Shown here piece by piece: positions 39,501 to 46,900 of a stretch of DNA of 64,000 nt. This DNA is from Thalassospira alkalitolerans (lineage in GTDB: Bacteria > Pseudomonadota > Alphaproteobacteria > Rhodospirillales > Thalassospiraceae). Position numbers and translations under genes: made by a program. Where the stretch lies: assembly GCF_002115745.1 (NCBI RefSeq), contig NZ_JFKB01000007.1, forward strand, positions 62,001 to 126,000, read 5' to 3'. Every line of letters begins with the position of its first letter. Positions within the stretch are counted from its first letter, which is position 1. The notes under the pieces were generated by a model. The model had not been told where the DNA came from. It saw only the letters and a program-made list of their open reading frames with translations, and did no database searches.

Positions 39501-42500
39501 TTTTGAAAACGGGAAGTCGGCGGTGAGCAGCGACAGGCTTGCAGGTCCGAGTTTGCCAAGGTCGGGCAGGCTGTCTTGCCAGGCGACAAGCACATCAAAA
39601 AGCGGGTTGCGCGCCGGATCACGCGGAGCATTGACGGCGGCAACCACGTCTTCAAACGGCACCGCCTGATCAGAAAGCGCATCAATGATGGTTTTGCCGG
39701 TTTGGGCCAGATGATTGTCAAAAACTGCATCCGGGTCGACATTTTGGCGAATGACGACCGTATTGACGAAGAAACCGACGACATCATCAAGGGCGGCCTG
39801 GTCGCGCCCGGCAACCAGCATACCCAAAGCAATGTCTGTTTGGTTGCATTGACGGTGCATCAAAATTTGCACCAGCGCGGTCAGGATCGAAAACGCGGTG
39901 GTGCCATGGCGGGTGGCGGCGTCTTCGATGGCGCGTGTGGTGCGATTGCCAAAAGTGACATCCAGGAAATCACCGGCAAAACGGCGTGCTTTGGGGCGAC
40001 GGCGATCCGTTGGCAGGGCCAAGGGTTCGGGCAGCGGCAGTAACCGGGTTTTCCAACGATCCAGCAATTGTTTACCGGTTGTCGATTGCAGATAAGACCG
40101 CTGCCAACTTGCGAAATCTTCGTAATGGCGGGCAATCGGGGAAAGCGTTGGTTCGGCCCCGCCGATTTGTGCACGATAAAACGCGGCAAGATCGTGCAAC
40201 AGGGTCGGCATCGACCAGCCATCGCAGATGGCATGATGTAATGACACCATCATCCAGTGGCGATCCGGTGCGATTGTGATCAGATCGGCACGGGCCAGTG
40301 GTTTGTTTTCAAGATCAAAGGGCCGCATTGTTTCGCGGGCGATGAACTGGCGGGCGGTTTGTTCATCCATCGTATGGCGGCCAAGTTGCCATGAACCGGC
40401 CGGGACCAGATATTGGCTGACCCCATCGGGGTGATGGGGATCGGATTTAAAGCGCAGGCGCAAGGCGTGCTGGCGGTCTTCAAGCCGGTGCAGGGCCGAT
40501 TGCAGGGCATCGGCATCAATCGGACCCTGGATTTCAAAGGCCGCCGGGACGGAATAGACCGCGATGTCGGGCTGCATGCGTTGCAAAACCCAAAGACGGG
40601 CCTGTCCGCTTGACAGCGGGAATTTTGGCCCCGCGGCGACAGGGATAAGGCTTTGAGGGTCTGTGCCAACCTGTTGGCTGATCAGACTGGCAATCCCGGC
40701 AACGGTGCGGGCGATAAAGATATCTTGCAGTTTGGGGCGGAAACCGGTGGTTTTTTCGATCAATCCGGCCAGGCGCATGGCGACAAGGCTATGCCCGCCC
40801 AAGGCAAAGAAATCAGACGTTGGGGTGATTTGCGCATTGGCAAACAGGGATTTGAACTGATCGGTGACAAGTTGTTCGAAATGAGAGGTCGTGCTTGTCG
40901 CGACGTCGTGCGGGACGGGGGATGCATCGGCGATGGCAAGGGCGATTTTCTTGCGATCAACCTTGCCATTCACATTGACCGGTAAATGATCAAGGATAAC
41001 GACCCGTTCGGGTACCATATAATCGGGCAGGATACGGCCAAGTTGGGCCATCCAGATGGCGCTGTCATCGCGACTTGCCGCAATCGCAGCGGCCAAAAAG
41101 GCATCGGCCCCGGTGCCCATCGGCATGACACAGGCATTGCGAATGCCATCGAGATCGCAAAGGTGTTTTTCAATCGCCGCCGTTTCGATGCGATGACCGC
41201 GTATTTTGACCTGACCATCGCCGCGTCCGCCAAATTCAAGGACGCCCTCGGCCCGCCAGCGCACCCGGTCGCCGGTTTTATACAGGCGGTCTTCGCCCAG
41301 ATGGTCGATTTTGACAAAGGCCGCATCGGTAAGACCCGCTGCCCCGCAATAGCCCCGCGCCAAGCCGTCGCCAGCGGCATAAAGTTCACCCCAAACCCCG
41401 ATGGGGGCGATTTTTTGGCGGGCATCAAGAACATAGACCCGCGTATTGCCCAATGGTTTGCCAATCGGGACATTATCGGCATTGGCATCAGCCGATGTGA
41501 TCGGATGGGTACAGGTGAATGTGGTGTTTTCGGTCGGGCCATAGCCATTGATCAGGTGAAGGTTTGGGCAGGCGGCCATGACTTTTTGAAGGTGGAGGGG
41601 GCTTAGCGCCTCGCCGCCGCTGAGCAGACGTTTCAGCGGGGCAAAGCAATGCGGGGCATCGTCGGCAATGCGGTTAAACAGGCTGGCGGTTAGCCACATG
41701 GTCGTGACATCGCCGTTAACAAGCGCATCACGCAGGGCATCGGGATCAAACAGGGTGTCGTTATCAATGATAACCAACCGCCCGCCGTTTAAAAGCGGTG
41801 CCCAGATTTCAAGTGTGGCGGCGTCAAACCCAAGCGAGGCGGCCTGTGCCATGACATCGCGGTGATCAAAGCCAAGGGATTTGTTGTTTAGCACAAGTCG
41901 GGCAACGGCCCGGTTGGGGATCAGAACGCCCTTGGGCTTGCCGGTGGAGCCGGATGTAAACATGACATAGGCAAGATCATCGCCGGTGCGTTTGGCAGGG
42001 GGGGTATCGGTTTTGCCTTTGCTTTTGCGGTCGGGAAGCGGGGCAAGACGGATATCGCCGGTGATGTTTGAGAGCCGATCCATTTCGAAACTGTCGCATA
42101 ACAGGGTCTTGGCGCCGCAATCATCCATCAATGCGACAATGGCATCGCCCGGCATTGATTTATCAATCGGCAGATAGGCCGCCCCCTGCCAGGCAATGCC
42201 AAGCAGGGTGAGGATGCTTTTGATTGATCGTTCGGCGGCAAGGGCGACAATATCACCCGGGGCAACGCCCAAGGCCCCCAACCCGGTGGCAATGCTGCGG
42301 ACCTGTTGGCCCAATTGGGCATAGGTGATTTTGTGGTCGTGATCTTGAAGCGCAATCCGATTGGCATTGGCGGGATTGGCGATTTGACATGCCAGCAATT
42401 CACCAAGGCCGCAATCACGCGGATAATCCGATGCCGTATCGTTTAGGGCGATTGTCAATAAATCGCGTTCATCATCGGGGATCAGATCGACCTGCCCGAT

Positions 42501-43964
42501 GGGCATTTCTGGATTGCGGGCAAGGGCATGGACGAAGGTTAGAAAACGGTCGGCAAAGCGTTTGATCCAGTCCGGGCCAAAGATATTGCTTTGATATTCA
42601 AGCGCCAGCATCGAATGCGTGCCGCCCTTTATCAGGCCGATCATCAGCGGGAATTTACCGGCCCCAAATTCGTCATCTTCGATGAGCTGTTCGTTATCGC
42701 TGATTTCCAGAATGTTGACCGCATCAAATGGATCGCCGGTTGGCCCCTGTGCGGCGCGGGTTATATCGTGGGTCAAGCGCGACAGCGGGTAATCCTGCAC
42801 ATCAAGAACCGACAGGATTTCATGACCGACCTGTTTGATCAGGGTATCAATATTGGCGTTCATATCCGGTGTGATGGCGACCGGCAGGACATTTACATAA
42901 CAGCCCATGGCGCGCATGGTTTCCGGATCGCGTCGCCCGGCAAAGGGCAGGCCGATCACCGCGGTGCCATTTTCCTTGTGACGGGCAATCATGGCGATGC
43001 TAAGCGCGGTCCAAAGGGTGGTTTGGGTGGTTTTACGCGCATGTTTGATCAGTGTTTCAAATGCCAGGGCATCTTTGCCAACCAATTCAATCAGCAAGCG
43101 TTTGCCGCCACCGTTTTTATCCGCTGCGGGATCGGTTGGCAGGCCGGTGGACAACAGTTTATCGGTTCTGGGGGACCAGAATTCGCGGATTTGTGCGCCG
43201 CGTGCGCCCGCGAGGGCGTGATGGGCATTGCGCGCAATCTGTTCGATATCGGGGGTTTGGGGTGCGGTTTTACCGGCCAGATCGGCGCAGATTTCCTTGT
43301 GCAGCAGGGCAATTGATTGGCCATCAAAACAAAGATGATCAATGCTGATGATCAGTTGGGGGCTGCCATTTTCGCCCGATGCGATATAGCCGAACCGGGC
43401 CAGCGGGCCGGTGGCGATATCAAACAGATCATTTTGAATTTCGATGATCTTGTTGATCTTGCGAACATGCACCGGCATGTGGGCATGGACGCGCTGGAAC
43501 AATTGGCCGTCTTGTTCGACAAAGGTGGATCGCAGGGTATCGTGACGTTTGACAATCCGGGCGATGGCATCGCAGACGGCATCGAATTTTACATCCGCAG
43601 GCAGGGGCACATTTGTGACGATGTGATAATTGGTGCTTGGCGGTTGATCGCGCCGGGCAATCCATTGGCCTTCGATGGCGGGATGGGCCGGAAAGGATTT
43701 GATCACCGGGCCGGGGCCGGTTTCAGGGGGCTGTTGTGTTGGTGTTGGTGTCGGTGCGTTAATCCCGTCGCGCAGCAAGGCGGCGATTTCGGCCTTTAAA
43801 TCGCGGGTTTCGGATTTTAGCGCCTCGTCAAACGCCCCGGTCGGGGCATCAAAACACAGATCATGGCCATTGGCATGCAGGCTAAGCTGTATGTCGCGCT
43901 GACGCAGTTTGTCATATAGCGCGCGGGCGGATTGGCTGCGATGCAACAGTTGATCGGTGTTCAT
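27516..43964 (-). CDS. Giant hybrid NRPS-PKS protein 2 (about 5,480 residues)
   Basis: Domains in order, approximate residues: TubC-like docking 5-70; C1 85-500 (motif DHLCFDG near 210); A1 510-1010 (code D-A-L-W-L-G-G-T-F-K, Val-like); T 1060; C2 1110-1556 (HHAICDG); A2 1556-2055 (code D-V-W-H-F-S-L-V-D-K, the serine code of EntF); T 2130 (IGGNSL); KS 2190-2612 (DTACSSS, HGTGT, GNYGH); no AT; split dehydratase 2790-3190 with a long Asn-rich insertion; KR 3190-3710 (VVTGGTGGFA, catalytic Ser/Tyr/Asn); two tandem carriers 3783 and 3889 (ALGGDSITGMQ); C3 3963-4396 (HHALADG); A3 4406-4930 (code D-A-F-F-M-G-G-T-F-K, aliphatic); T 4980; C4 5036-5470 (HHIVGDG). I chose ATG 43964, with AAGGAG seven bases upstream; GTG 43967 is possible. 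No epimerase domain is seen. Confidence 0.95.
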   Translation of the reverse strand: MNTDQLLHRSQSARALYDKLRQRDIQLSLHANGHDLCFDAPTGAFDEALKSETRDLKAEIAALLRDGINAPTPTPTQQPPETGPGPVIKSFPAHPAIEGQWIARRDQPPSTNYHIVTNVPLPADVKFDAVCDAIARIVKRHDTLRSTFVEQDGQLFQRVHAHMPVHVRKINKIIEIQNDLFDIATGPLARFGYIASGENGSPQLIISIDHLCFDGQSIALLHKEICADLAGKTAPQTPDIEQIARNAHHALAGARGAQIREFWSPRTDKLLSTGLPTDPAADKNGGGKRLLIELVGKDALAFETLIKHARKTTQTTLWTALSIAMIARHKENGTAVIGLPFAGRRDPETMRAMGCYVNVLPVAITPDMNANIDTLIKQVGHEILSVLDVQDYPLSRLTHDITRAAQGPTGDPFDAVNILEISDNEQLIEDDEFGAGKFPLMIGLIKGGTHSMLALEYQSNIFGPDWIKRFADRFLTFVHALARNPEMPIGQVDLIPDDERDLLTIALNDTASDYPRDCGLGELLACQIANPANANRIALQDHDHKITYAQLGQQVRSIATGLGALGVAPGDIVALAAERSIKSILTLLGIAWQGAAYLPIDKSMPGDAIVALMDDCGAKTLLCDSFEMDRLSNITGDIRLAPLPDRKSKGKTDTPPAKRTGDDLAYVMFTSGSTGKPKGVLIPNRAVARLVLNNKSLGFDHRDVMAQAASLGFDAATLEIWAPLLNGGRLVIIDNDTLFDPDALRDALVNGDVTTMWLTASLFNRIADDAPHCFAPLKRLLSGGEALSPLHLQKVMAACPNLHLINGYGPTENTTFTCTHPITSADANADNVPIGKPLGNTRVYVLDARQKIAPIGVWGELYAAGDGLARGYCGAAGLTDAAFVKIDHLGEDRLYKTGDRVRWRAEGVLEFGGRGDGQVKIRGHRIETAAIEKHLCDLDGIRNACVMPMGTGADAFLAAAIAASRDDSAIWMAQLGRILPDYMVPERVVILDHLPVNVNGKVDRKKIALAIADASPVPHDVATSTTSHFEQLVTDQFKSLFANAQITPTSDFFALGGHSLVAMRLAGLIEKTTGFRPKLQDIFIARTVAGIASLISQQVGTDPQSLIPVAAGPKFPLSSGQARLWVLQRMQPDIAVYSVPAAFEIQGPIDADALQSALHRLEDRQHALRLRFKSDPHHPDGVSQYLVPAGSWQLGRHTMDEQTARQFIARETMRPFDLENKPLARADLITIAPDRHWMMVSLHHAICDGWSMPTLLHDLAAFYRAQIGGAEPTLSPIARHYEDFASWQRSYLQSTTGKQLLDRWKTRLLPLPEPLALPTDRRRPKARRFAGDFLDVTFGNRTTRAIEDAATRHGTTAFSILTALVQILMHRQCNQTDIALGMLVAGRDQAALDDVVGFFVNTVVIRQNVDPDAVFDNHLAQTGKTIIDALSDQAVPFEDVVAAVNAPRDPARNPLFDVLVAWQDSLPDLGKLGPASLSLLTADFPFSKFDLAFYFCKRGDALCTQIEFDTDLFDTSTIQAFFDRLETLATAALATAAQTKIAQLPILASGELARIDHFNATTRDLAIDRSISEPFIDQVRKTPDASAVIGTSETLSYTQFARRAAGIAKRLRMASVKPGDVIGVAIRRSTDMLAAIHGILLAGAAYSPLDPDHPQQRRTDMLDDLGYPRVITTADLAHLFDTDAVIILDGNEDADIPDPIHAPDSLAYVLFTSGSTGRPKGVELAHRGVLNRILWMQDAFPLGPDDVILQKTPITFDVSVWELFWWSWTGARVVLPDPGVERDPQQLAQTIHDHRVTTMHFVPSMLASFLFSIENNLVDIENLRSLRRVFASGEALDPALVKRFNDLLFAKFGTELHNLYGPTEATVDVTWHACSPLENPDLVPIGKPIANTSIRIVDPNLNDVPIGVAGEIVLGGPQIALGYRNRPELSAEKFPDDPRHPGQRIYRTGDLGRFLADGAVEYLGRMDHQVKIRGFRIECGEVETGLENHDLVERALVMAVRVGDLDELHAFVLGDDDLTTSILRDHLRSRLPEYMIPARFFTLNHLPLTSSGKVDRKALSGTPMAGSPKTTRKTPAPNNTATANANAAITKSEPGDELAKLERSLQRLWQEIIPGILAERDDGFFEIGGNSLLLLRLHEKINTRWPGKVGIADLFANATIARQVELLANGNVVVDDLATAHDDALAIDEPIAVIGIGLQLAGADDIDSFWHDVAKGTDHVRPLPTDRDAQTRDMLSALGRPVPAHFRQAAYLDRIFDFDPARFRMAPADAALLDPEQRLFIETALMAMENAGYGGQALRGRKVGIFAGGGANPAWRMAMEHISRDKAEQVFALNVPSNMVTRLSFLKDWHGPANIVDTACSSSLVAVHQACQNLRNGTCQIALAGGAKLIPCPPDAKGGFTIDSSTARTRAFDNTADGTGMGEGSVVLVLKPLGAAMADGDPVHAIIRGSAVNQDGASSGAAAPNPAMQADVIKQAARAADIDLASLSYIEAHGTGTSLGDPIEIDGLTRAFAGACDETGFALIGSGKGNYGHLDGAAGALGLARAIMALRFDQAPPQPFFDTPNSKIDFARAPVRVAKHLEPLPDRGAPRRAGVSSFGLSGINAHIILEAAPQRGAFANTTITANTANDARQTNAAYVIALSAANETALRDYATRLHRVIAQKPNLDRADIRDISHTLITGRDVLKHRFAIAVSDRDGLLDGLSRLIAGDQTNCAAPKPQQTPTVAASTPHRADATAHARQWLDGANLIWPADHKAGKVSLPHAPFAKMLCKPVFGTKTKTVASPDTSILTGPVDTEKGRCFAIPVGDPAFWPTREHHLNGQPTLVGMAVPSLIAQAVRKGRSDTPVVRISNLKWQKALIANALPDGTATLVLHDDGNVELGGRLKNGKWSVFATAQQTSEAAPTREKSIATAGTAAPSHIIPTDQSARTNRTGDGDARDTHTNANSPANNYGGTSTNTNNTGYGNTTDHANANNTGYGNSTINTTDHTSSNGYDYASGNGSNNANSNSNSNGDNGYANSNKDAASNTDATSYAAPRKAPLLPSLADFRARCTVRVDIAAHHNQIGPITISDRWDCRQSMHYDPARTIAISQLKLKPQYRDDLDQWVIHPALADIACSMLLTATDNGSVPIGADQITVHAPLTENIVICVHRHPDGVADFTFFDAQSEQLLLTLYGLHFAFPDGARTDTKAPDLSPELLKIIWQPSPVATVPIPANCMMITDGDFWPVPQGCQTLTPNAVSREILVATDTLILALQPGNDLALRTAQALRSILRHMHGHLRLVVVGTGAFHIGSPFPLTDRNMIAQTGTDTGSGTVKAAGAGAGDEATAFTHTGTGTGTSTGADIGTDKNTTALSTPIDPNQTAAAGVAMAAAQEEPRLALSFADIARDEFLSHIGAALHSAPTRDPVSVYRHQTRYHRKLTPLSNADILFNSATTPLGAPNSGPLNSGTPNTAATDTDTNRPKSNWPDHGVCVVTGGTGGFALSLAEEMAAGGKVKLALISRTGISGTMATDGNTAQSQIAALRAKGIDISLFACDVADQAALSDTLDQIRNTLGPITAIAHAAGLADGGFLAIRDMAAFDAIMAAKIDGARHLDALTLNDPVQAFVMFGSLTAMIGVPGQSAYSAANAFLDGFAYYRRSRGRPAITIDWCALRDQGMAARHNVAFQPGATISPDQAPVFWRNALCSTAEQLIVLAPALAGDAIEKPDQTKDTAPRPAPKADAAATHPQITLPASTPSTASIAPTAPVTLDITSQIAAIWAETLGYDAIGPDDDFFALGGDSITGMQIIDRINDELNVSLAISDLFATPTLSEFTSRYIPMNIAAKTPSSSPMISTDQNGPNNSPNLNNVPDHSEKVFNPTLQIQHIWAEVLGYETIDPDDDFYALGGDSITGMQIIERINATFESDLSLADLFETPTIDALTTKIKGNPTVSTAPATPIVQELSPAQAPNPEPEPVPDDPRQAPMLDFYPLALEQISVLHAEHSGNMGTAFNLPHVFVLNNSIDFNQLRQAISQLIDHHEILRTRLIATGDDWRMQILATKDALPDLTPIKLDTSVPLETACARFVTPFNLETELPVRWHLLHGKDGQKVLFFDIHHALADGFTTEVLFSDLFAFYRGNQPQALKYQLRDYAYWSHQPENRRRLADARDYWQALYQGPLPKLDLPADHRRPAFHSFNGGMAGFELDHNLLKSARKFAAGQRVTMFTLVLSTWFAVLSRISAQDDLVISVPVDQRDGAGYRNLPGMMVSLLPLRMQISGDDTVKTLLRKVQNHHVDAMRHRAYFLDQLLNDLAPPAAPDRTLLSEVSLSYMNYAQGGTGTGPDQNTDDLRLIGLGRAQCKNDIGIFVRDLPDSMAITFDYYADMFDQERMVELGKVFTTTLENLIATDHTPIADIDLLPDEQHAKIAVWEQGPQPDISFETRTNDGIFALFAQQASRIPDHPAIQDRDGVWNFAKLNAQADAIAHCLQIAGVKQGDLVAMHIERGAHAVAAILGITALGAGYVPLDPAYPATRNSFILRDSGAKLVLIDDGGQHALASIGNQTARQINIAEIAPALGKFTPPRLTAPNSAPAYMMYTSGSTGTPKGVLIEQRAVLRLALGEDYAKIGPDDVVAQAGPLAFDASTFEIWVTLLRGAQIAVIDRNDLLDPVKFAEALRRFAVSKMFMSVGLFNRQIDHDPQSLGGLKTLMIGGDAISKSHVRNFISQCPNVTVLNGYGPTESTTFAVVGPITRDDLSGDTDNTILGRPIGFTKTLIVDGNGKPAPIGVWGELLIGGARLAREYWQRPELTRERFIPDPDQPGERLYRSGDLARWTLDGRIEFGGRRDNQIKLRGFRIELDEIEQQLLSAPDMRNAIVLFDAKAPDGGAIIACVQIGQPGTATNLNDADIRTMAEWLGGRLPGYMIPSKWYIVDTIPITANGKVDRKALLETVRVQANILTLENGAGTPPVNAAETLIADIFTEVFGTPIRDRHASFALLGGHSLMAIRIVNRIADHIGKRIGMADFFADPTVMGLARHIDSVQGNVPFAATQNQIPTAPDMAFYPASNAQKRLYLLSQMEGNNGAYGMLFVFRCTGDLCVDPLQTALTKLVARHETLRTGFEERNGVITQKIHAITTPVVAFDDLSGHSDPAREALRLTRHEAATPIILDQPPLIRARVIKVAENENLLVLMTHHIVGDGWSSRILIDELGAFYDGAVRNQDDRLAPLPITYKDFAHWQSKQDWQAAGAYWCHQLAGAPEQINLPTDRPIPETQSFRGAHAHHALPAEVLQGLHALARKHKTTLSSVGMALFSAMLYRLTRQSDMVIGMGVAGRERTETEGLIGFFVNVLPIRIHLDDDTDLGNLITAIHTNIADALDRQDYPFDELVRAVAPKRKSNRQPLVNVVFEYQRFEAVPASDKHRGLPQIAPETPGLLPANLDTFVDNTTAKHDIILFLTEEAGQARFTLEYDTDLFDADTMQRWLSFLAKFAGAAAQNAQRDSE
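34870..35210 (-). repeat. Low-complexity Asn/Gly/Ser/Thr-rich insertion with 42-base tandem repeat inside the PKS dehydratase
   Basis: About 115 residues made largely of Asn, Gly, Ser, Thr, Asp and Tyr interrupt the dehydratase between its two hotdog halves. At DNA level a 42-base unit (35022-35063) is followed by a second copy (35064-35105) whose first 23 bases are identical; it encodes NNTGYGN-type repeats, each followed by TDH. Further toward 34900 the strand is a run of GTT/GTTG-like triplets (Asn codons on the coding strand). The reading frame stays open throughout, so this is coding repeat expansion rather than a broken gene. Confidence 0.85.
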
Positions 43965-46900
43965 CACAGAACTCCTTGTTCACGTGATGGGATGTTTTGC
44001 GGCGGCGATGACGGCAGGCTTTCCTGTGGCCCGATATGGCGGGCCAGCAAATCGGCAACACCGGTGACGGTGCGGCCTTCAAACAAGATGGCGGCGGGAA
44101 TTTCGGCCGATAATTCTTCGGACAATCGGGCGGCAATCCGCACGGCAAACAGGGAATCCCCGCCCAGTTCAAAGAAATCATCCCGGGGGGACAATGCCGG
44201 TTCGCCAAACATATCGCGCCAGATTTCCAAGATCGTCGCCAATAGGGGATTGTCGGAAACCGGTGGGGTGTCGGTTGGTTTGATGACCGCTGCATTGCCG
44301 GTTTTTGGGGCAGGGGCAGCAAAATTTATGTCATCGGTTGATTGCGGGGCCGTGGGGGTTCTGGCGGGGGCTTCCGGCCAGAAACGCCGCCGGTCAAAGG
44401 CATAGCCCGGCACCGGGATGCGGTTTGCCTTTTGGGTGCGATTGATGTTTTCCCAATCGGGCGATACGCCGTGGGTCCAAAGTTTCGCCAGCGTTTGCGC
44501 CAGCGCGTTTGCGCCGTCAGGGGGTTGGTTTGGACGCGGGGCGGGCTGGCAGGCGATGCTGTTTTGGGTGTTGGTGCCATTGACGATGGCAAGGCGGCTT
44601 GCGGTATTGCCAAAACCACATTCGACCATCATCGTTTCGGGCATATCGGCCAGCAATTCCTTGATGTTATCGGCAAAGCGCACCGCATTGCGCAGATGTT
44701 GCGCCCAGTAATCCGGGCTGGTGGCATCCGTGGGCGAGAGCCATTTTCCGGTCAGATTGGACTGAATGGGGATGCTCGGCGCGTGCAAGGGAACGCCCGC
44801 AACCAGATCACGGAATGCATCCAGAACGGGTTCCATCATCGGCGAATGGAAGGCGTGCGACACGATCAGACGCCGCCCGGCATTGCCCTGTTGTTTGATT
44901 TGGTCTTCAAGGGCGTCGATGCAGGCATGGCTGCCCGCGACCACGCATTGACGCGGGCCGTTAATTGCCGCCATCGACAGATCGGGACCAAATGCCGATA
45001 GCAAATCACCAACTTCTGCCTCGGTCATTGACAGGGCAAACATCGATCCCGGTTGGGTTTGGCCCATCAGGCGACCGCGCATGACCACAAGCGCAAGCGC
45101 ATCATCAAACGCCATCACCCCGCCAATACAGGCCGCGACATATTCGCCGATGCTGTGCCCGGCCAATGCGGCGGGGGCAACACCGCCGCGCATCAAAAAG
45201 CGGGCAAGGGCATATTCAAAAATGAACAGGGCCGGTTGGGCGATTTCGGTTTTGGCCAGCCGGGTTTTTGCATCAGATGGTGCGTCGGCAGATGATGTAT
45301 CGTCCGATATCAGCAAGTGCAAAAGATCATCCGGGCCACCCATTTGAGTGACCTGTTGGCAGGCGTTGTTGATCAATTCTGCCGATAGTGTATCGGCATG
45401 ATACAGGTCGGCGGCCATGCCGGGGCGTTGCGATCCCTGACCCGGGAAAAGCAGGGTGACGGCCGGGGTGCTGCGCTGGGCGATGGCGTGCTGGCGGTGG
45501 GGGGATTTTGCATCCCCAAGGGCGGCGATCACGGTTGGGATATCGGACGCGATAATCGCGGTTCTAAACCGATAGGCGCGGCGACGTGACAGGCTGTTGG
45601 CAAGATCGGGTATCGCGATATTTGATGGGTCGCGCGCCAGCCAATCGGCGGTATTTGCCAACACGTTTTGCAAGGCGGTTTCGCTTGCCGCCGAGAACGG
45701 CAGGACATAGGGCGTTTGAGTACCCGAAAGATCATCTGACGCTTGATCATCGTCTGCGGTGTGCGGAGCCGGGGCTTCTTCGACGATGACATGGGCATTT
45801 GTGCCGCCAACGCCAAAGCTGCTGACCCCGGCGCGAAGCGGATTGTTGCCGGTGCGGTGCAGGGGCTGGGTGGTTTTGTTGATGTCAAACGGCCCCTGAT
45901 CCAGACCAAGATTTTCATTGGGCTGATCAAAATGGCAGGTCGGCGGCATTGAGCGATGTTTTAGGGCCAGAACCGCCTTGATCAGGCCGGTCACGCCCGC
46001 TGCCGCATCAAGATGGCCGATATTGCCCTTGACCGAGCCGAGCCAGATCGGGGCGGCCCTATTTCGGTCGGTCTTGGCAAAGGCGCGGTTCAGGGCGGCG
46101 ACTTCGATCGGGTCGCCCAGCGCGGTGCCGGTGCCGTGACCTTCGACAAACTGGATGCTTGAGGGATCAATTTGGGCATCGGTTAAGGCCGATGTTATGG
46201 CGTTGGCCTGTCCATCGACGGTGGGGGCGGAAAAGGCCGCCTTGTCCGCACCGTCATTGGAAAGTCCGACGCCCTTGATGACACCGTGGATGGTATCGCG
46301 ATCATGGATGGCGTCATTCAGACGTTTCAGCACGACAATGGCCGCACCGCTGCCACCGACAACCCCATCGGCGTGATGGTCAAACGGGCGACAAACCCCG
46401 CTGCGCGATCCAATGCCGCCTTCGGTGAAATAATATCCGCCCGCCGGAGAGATGCCAAGCGACGCCCCGCCCGCCAATGCAACGCGGCATTGCCCGGCGC
46501 GCAAGGCCTGTGCCGCAAGGACGATATTGACCAAGCCGGTTGAACAGGCGGTGGCGGATGCGATGGCAGGGCCGGTCAGATCAAGCTTGTAAGCCAGCCG
46601 TGTGGCGGCAAAGTCCTTGTCATTGCCAATCGCCAGACCATAGCGCATGGCATCAGGGCGCGGGTGCAGCCGATCGCCCAGAACATCGACCAGATAGGTT
46701 GGGAACCCAACCCCGACATAAGCCCCGACCGGGCCATCCCGTGCCGGGTCACATGACCCGTCTTCCAGAGCATTCAGGGCGACTTCAAGCAACAGGCGTT
46801 GTTGCGGGTCGGTTTCGATGGCACCGCCAGCGGTCATGGCAAAGGGGGCCGGGTCGAACATGTCGATGTTGTCAAGGATGCCGTGCCGGGGAACAAAATT

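Noticed and set aside
43320-43350. Heterocyclisation domain call for the first C domain of protein 2
   Set aside because: The catalytic His and Asp-Gly of normal C domains are kept, and neighbouring motifs resemble ordinary C domains; the DxxxxDxxS match is probably coincidental.
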